NCBI GenBank assembly: GCA_963402885.1
Contig: OY727100.1
Location: 13,609,395 to 13,673,394, forward strand
Reading direction: 5' to 3'
From: Antedon bifida
Lineage: Eukaryota > Echinodermata > Crinoidea > Comatulida > Antedonidae
DNA length: 64,000 nucleotides
Below the pieces are notes generated by a model. That model ran no database searches. It had not been told where the DNA came from and saw nothing but the letters and a program-made list of their open reading frames with translations. Below, in pieces: positions 62,377 through 64,000 of this stretch. The stretch's first letter is position 1, and every line of letters begins with the position of its first letter. Position numbers and translations under genes: made by a program.

Positions 62377-64000
62377 CTGAATTTGAAAAAAAATGGAACA
62401 AAAAAGTTAACTTTTGTAGATGGGAACTCTCAACAAAGATGAAGTCTATACTGAACTCAGGGAATAAATGGAAAGACTCAAAGCGTTCATGCATAGAATG
62501 TCAGCCATATTTAACTTTTACAACTATCATCTCTCGTACTTTCTCAATATGCAACCGATTTCCTACAATAATAGAAATCAGATTGACAAAGTAATTATAA
62601 GATAACAACTCATACATTTTTTATGCCATTCAGAAGGTCACATCCGTTAATCAATTTGAAATTTACAACCAATGTTTATTAAAAATAATTAGAAACTTGC
62701 GATGATTTAAAAATTAACCAAAATAACTTCTTAAACAAACCTACGTTAAAGCTGCAATAATGTAGAAACTATGAACAAAAATATTATATTCAATATTATC
62801 TAATAAAGTGATTCATAATAATGTGATTTTCTTAATAAACAAAGTGAAATTAAGAAACATTCTAGTTACCACAAAGCATTAAGTCAATCGTTTCAGGAAA
62901 TTTAATCAAATTAATTAGTAAAATGACCGTTTCTAAGTTTGAATGCATTAATATTAATATCTATTTAAACTTAAATCATATATTTACAGTTTTTCTTTTA
63001 AAAAACTGGTTTTTTTTCCTGATTTTATGAAGGTTACTTTTTAGAAGAAAATATTCATACAATAAATTAATAATACAAATCACAAGAAAGAAAATGGAAA
63101 ACAACACATAGAATATAGTATAACCTTTGACATTGAAAAAAAAACATTGAGTGTTTTTTGTGCACCAAACAAAATGAAAAAAATGGAAAAGTCTCAGATA
63201 TACTTAACTTTAAATGGTCCATTAGTAAAATATGCAAATTGAGCATTTAAATAATCCATCAGTGAAATATGCAAATTGTTTATTTAAATAATCCATTCAG
63301 TAAAATAATTAAGCACATTCTGCATTTAAATAGTTAAACTTTCAACAAATTTACGTCTCATATCATCCTGTGAGAATCTAATTTCTTTTGATGCGTTCTA
63401 CAATATTAATAGTTACAAACTAAAACTATTTGCTTTTTCTTTGTTCCGTTCGCAATTGAAATTTGTCAAAGGTCAACAAACTGATCCCAAAATATAACAG
63501 ATAAATGAAAGAATTCTCCAGTTTCTGTCACTTCCACTTATAAATTATTTTTGTTAGTTTTTAAATAACTATTAGAAGTAGAAAACTACAAGAATTTTAA
63601 TAAAAATGAGTAGTAATCTGTAGATATTTTGAGTAAAGTTATTTAAGCGCAATCCCAGTGGCTATGAAAATACAAAATTTAGTGATTAGATTTTAGATAT
63701 AAGCTCTTTGCAAACATTTTACTTTTCAGGATATCCGTAGCCTACAGTACAGGGGATGCTTAAACTGCTATCAAAATATAAATCTTTCTAAAAATCCATC
63801 ATTTCCCAATGTTTTTATAACGATACTTTGTTCCATTGAGTTATTTACATCGACAAATATCATGTCTTTACGAGGGAACAGAAAGGAACAATTTCTTTGT
63901 AAATCCCAAAAGTACAAAAATCATTTAAGTCAATAACTCTAGATTTAATTTATGCATGAAATTAAAGTGTGATTATATTATTTTCTGTCCTTTCACTTTC
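62377..64000. other. AT-rich upstream intron of the formin gene
   Basis: The exon ending at 62376 opens in phase 0 behind a CAG acceptor, so coding exons must lie beyond 64000. I see no further exon. An imperfect ~40-bp repeat containing AATATGCAAATTG occurs two to three times at 63210-63325. Confidence 0.6.

Overview
The window looks like nuclear DNA of an invertebrate animal. Genes are split by AT-rich introns with GT-AG borders, there are no operons, and the protein sequences are metazoan. Dispersed CTAGGCCTAG-type words, tRNA-derived SINEs, many short palindromic DNA transposons and intronic minisatellites suggest a marine deuterostome, most likely an echinoderm. That placement is inference from sequence style, not a database match.

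Layout, left to right. (1) 2-583, plus strand: the 3' end of a TatD-like metal-dependent nuclease gene, cut by the window edge. (2) 1189-2119, plus: a two-exon Rab/Ras-like small GTPase with an unusual G3 motif. (3) 2120-6116: an intergenic stretch with minisatellites and a small MITE. (4) 6117-9780, minus: a complete six-exon NDUFS3 gene (mitochondrial complex I, 30 kDa subunit); one intron carries a 1.57 kb non-autonomous DNA transposon. (5) 11070-30250, minus: a gene of about 26 coding exons for a roughly 1270-residue helical-repeat (HEAT/ARM-like) protein that I cannot name. One of its introns holds a 4.6 kb array of 22/24-bp units with higher-order structure. (6) 30253-32145: a head-to-head spacer, probably a bidirectional promoter. 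(7) 32146-33876, plus: a complete four-exon UBE2V/MMS2-type ubiquitin E2 variant. (8) 33877-38988: repeat-rich intergenic DNA with a foldback element and a 142-bp satellite. (9) 38989-62376, minus: the last 21 exons of a formin with PH domains at both ends (PH-PH-FH1-FH2-PH), matching the PH-domain-containing formin subtype; its 5' end lies beyond the window. (10) 62377-64000: AT-rich upstream intron with no exon that I can see.

Exon models for the complete genes were assembled by hand from splice sites, with reading-frame phase checked at every junction. The coding lengths close exactly: 774 nt for NDUFS3, 429 nt for UBE2V, 3822 nt for the helical-repeat gene including a doubtful 15-nt microexon, and 4080 nt for the visible part of the formin.

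The genes are ordinary neighbours and not a pathway: respiration, ubiquitin signalling, actin assembly, a GTPase and a nuclease. The most interesting material is non-genic. A MITE family has nine copies, five of which sit within 50 bp downstream of a splice donor. The 4.6 kb array is open in all three frames of the gene's sense strand and is built from about 1.0-1.2 kb super-units. A 1.57 kb element ends in a 30-bp perfect palindrome.
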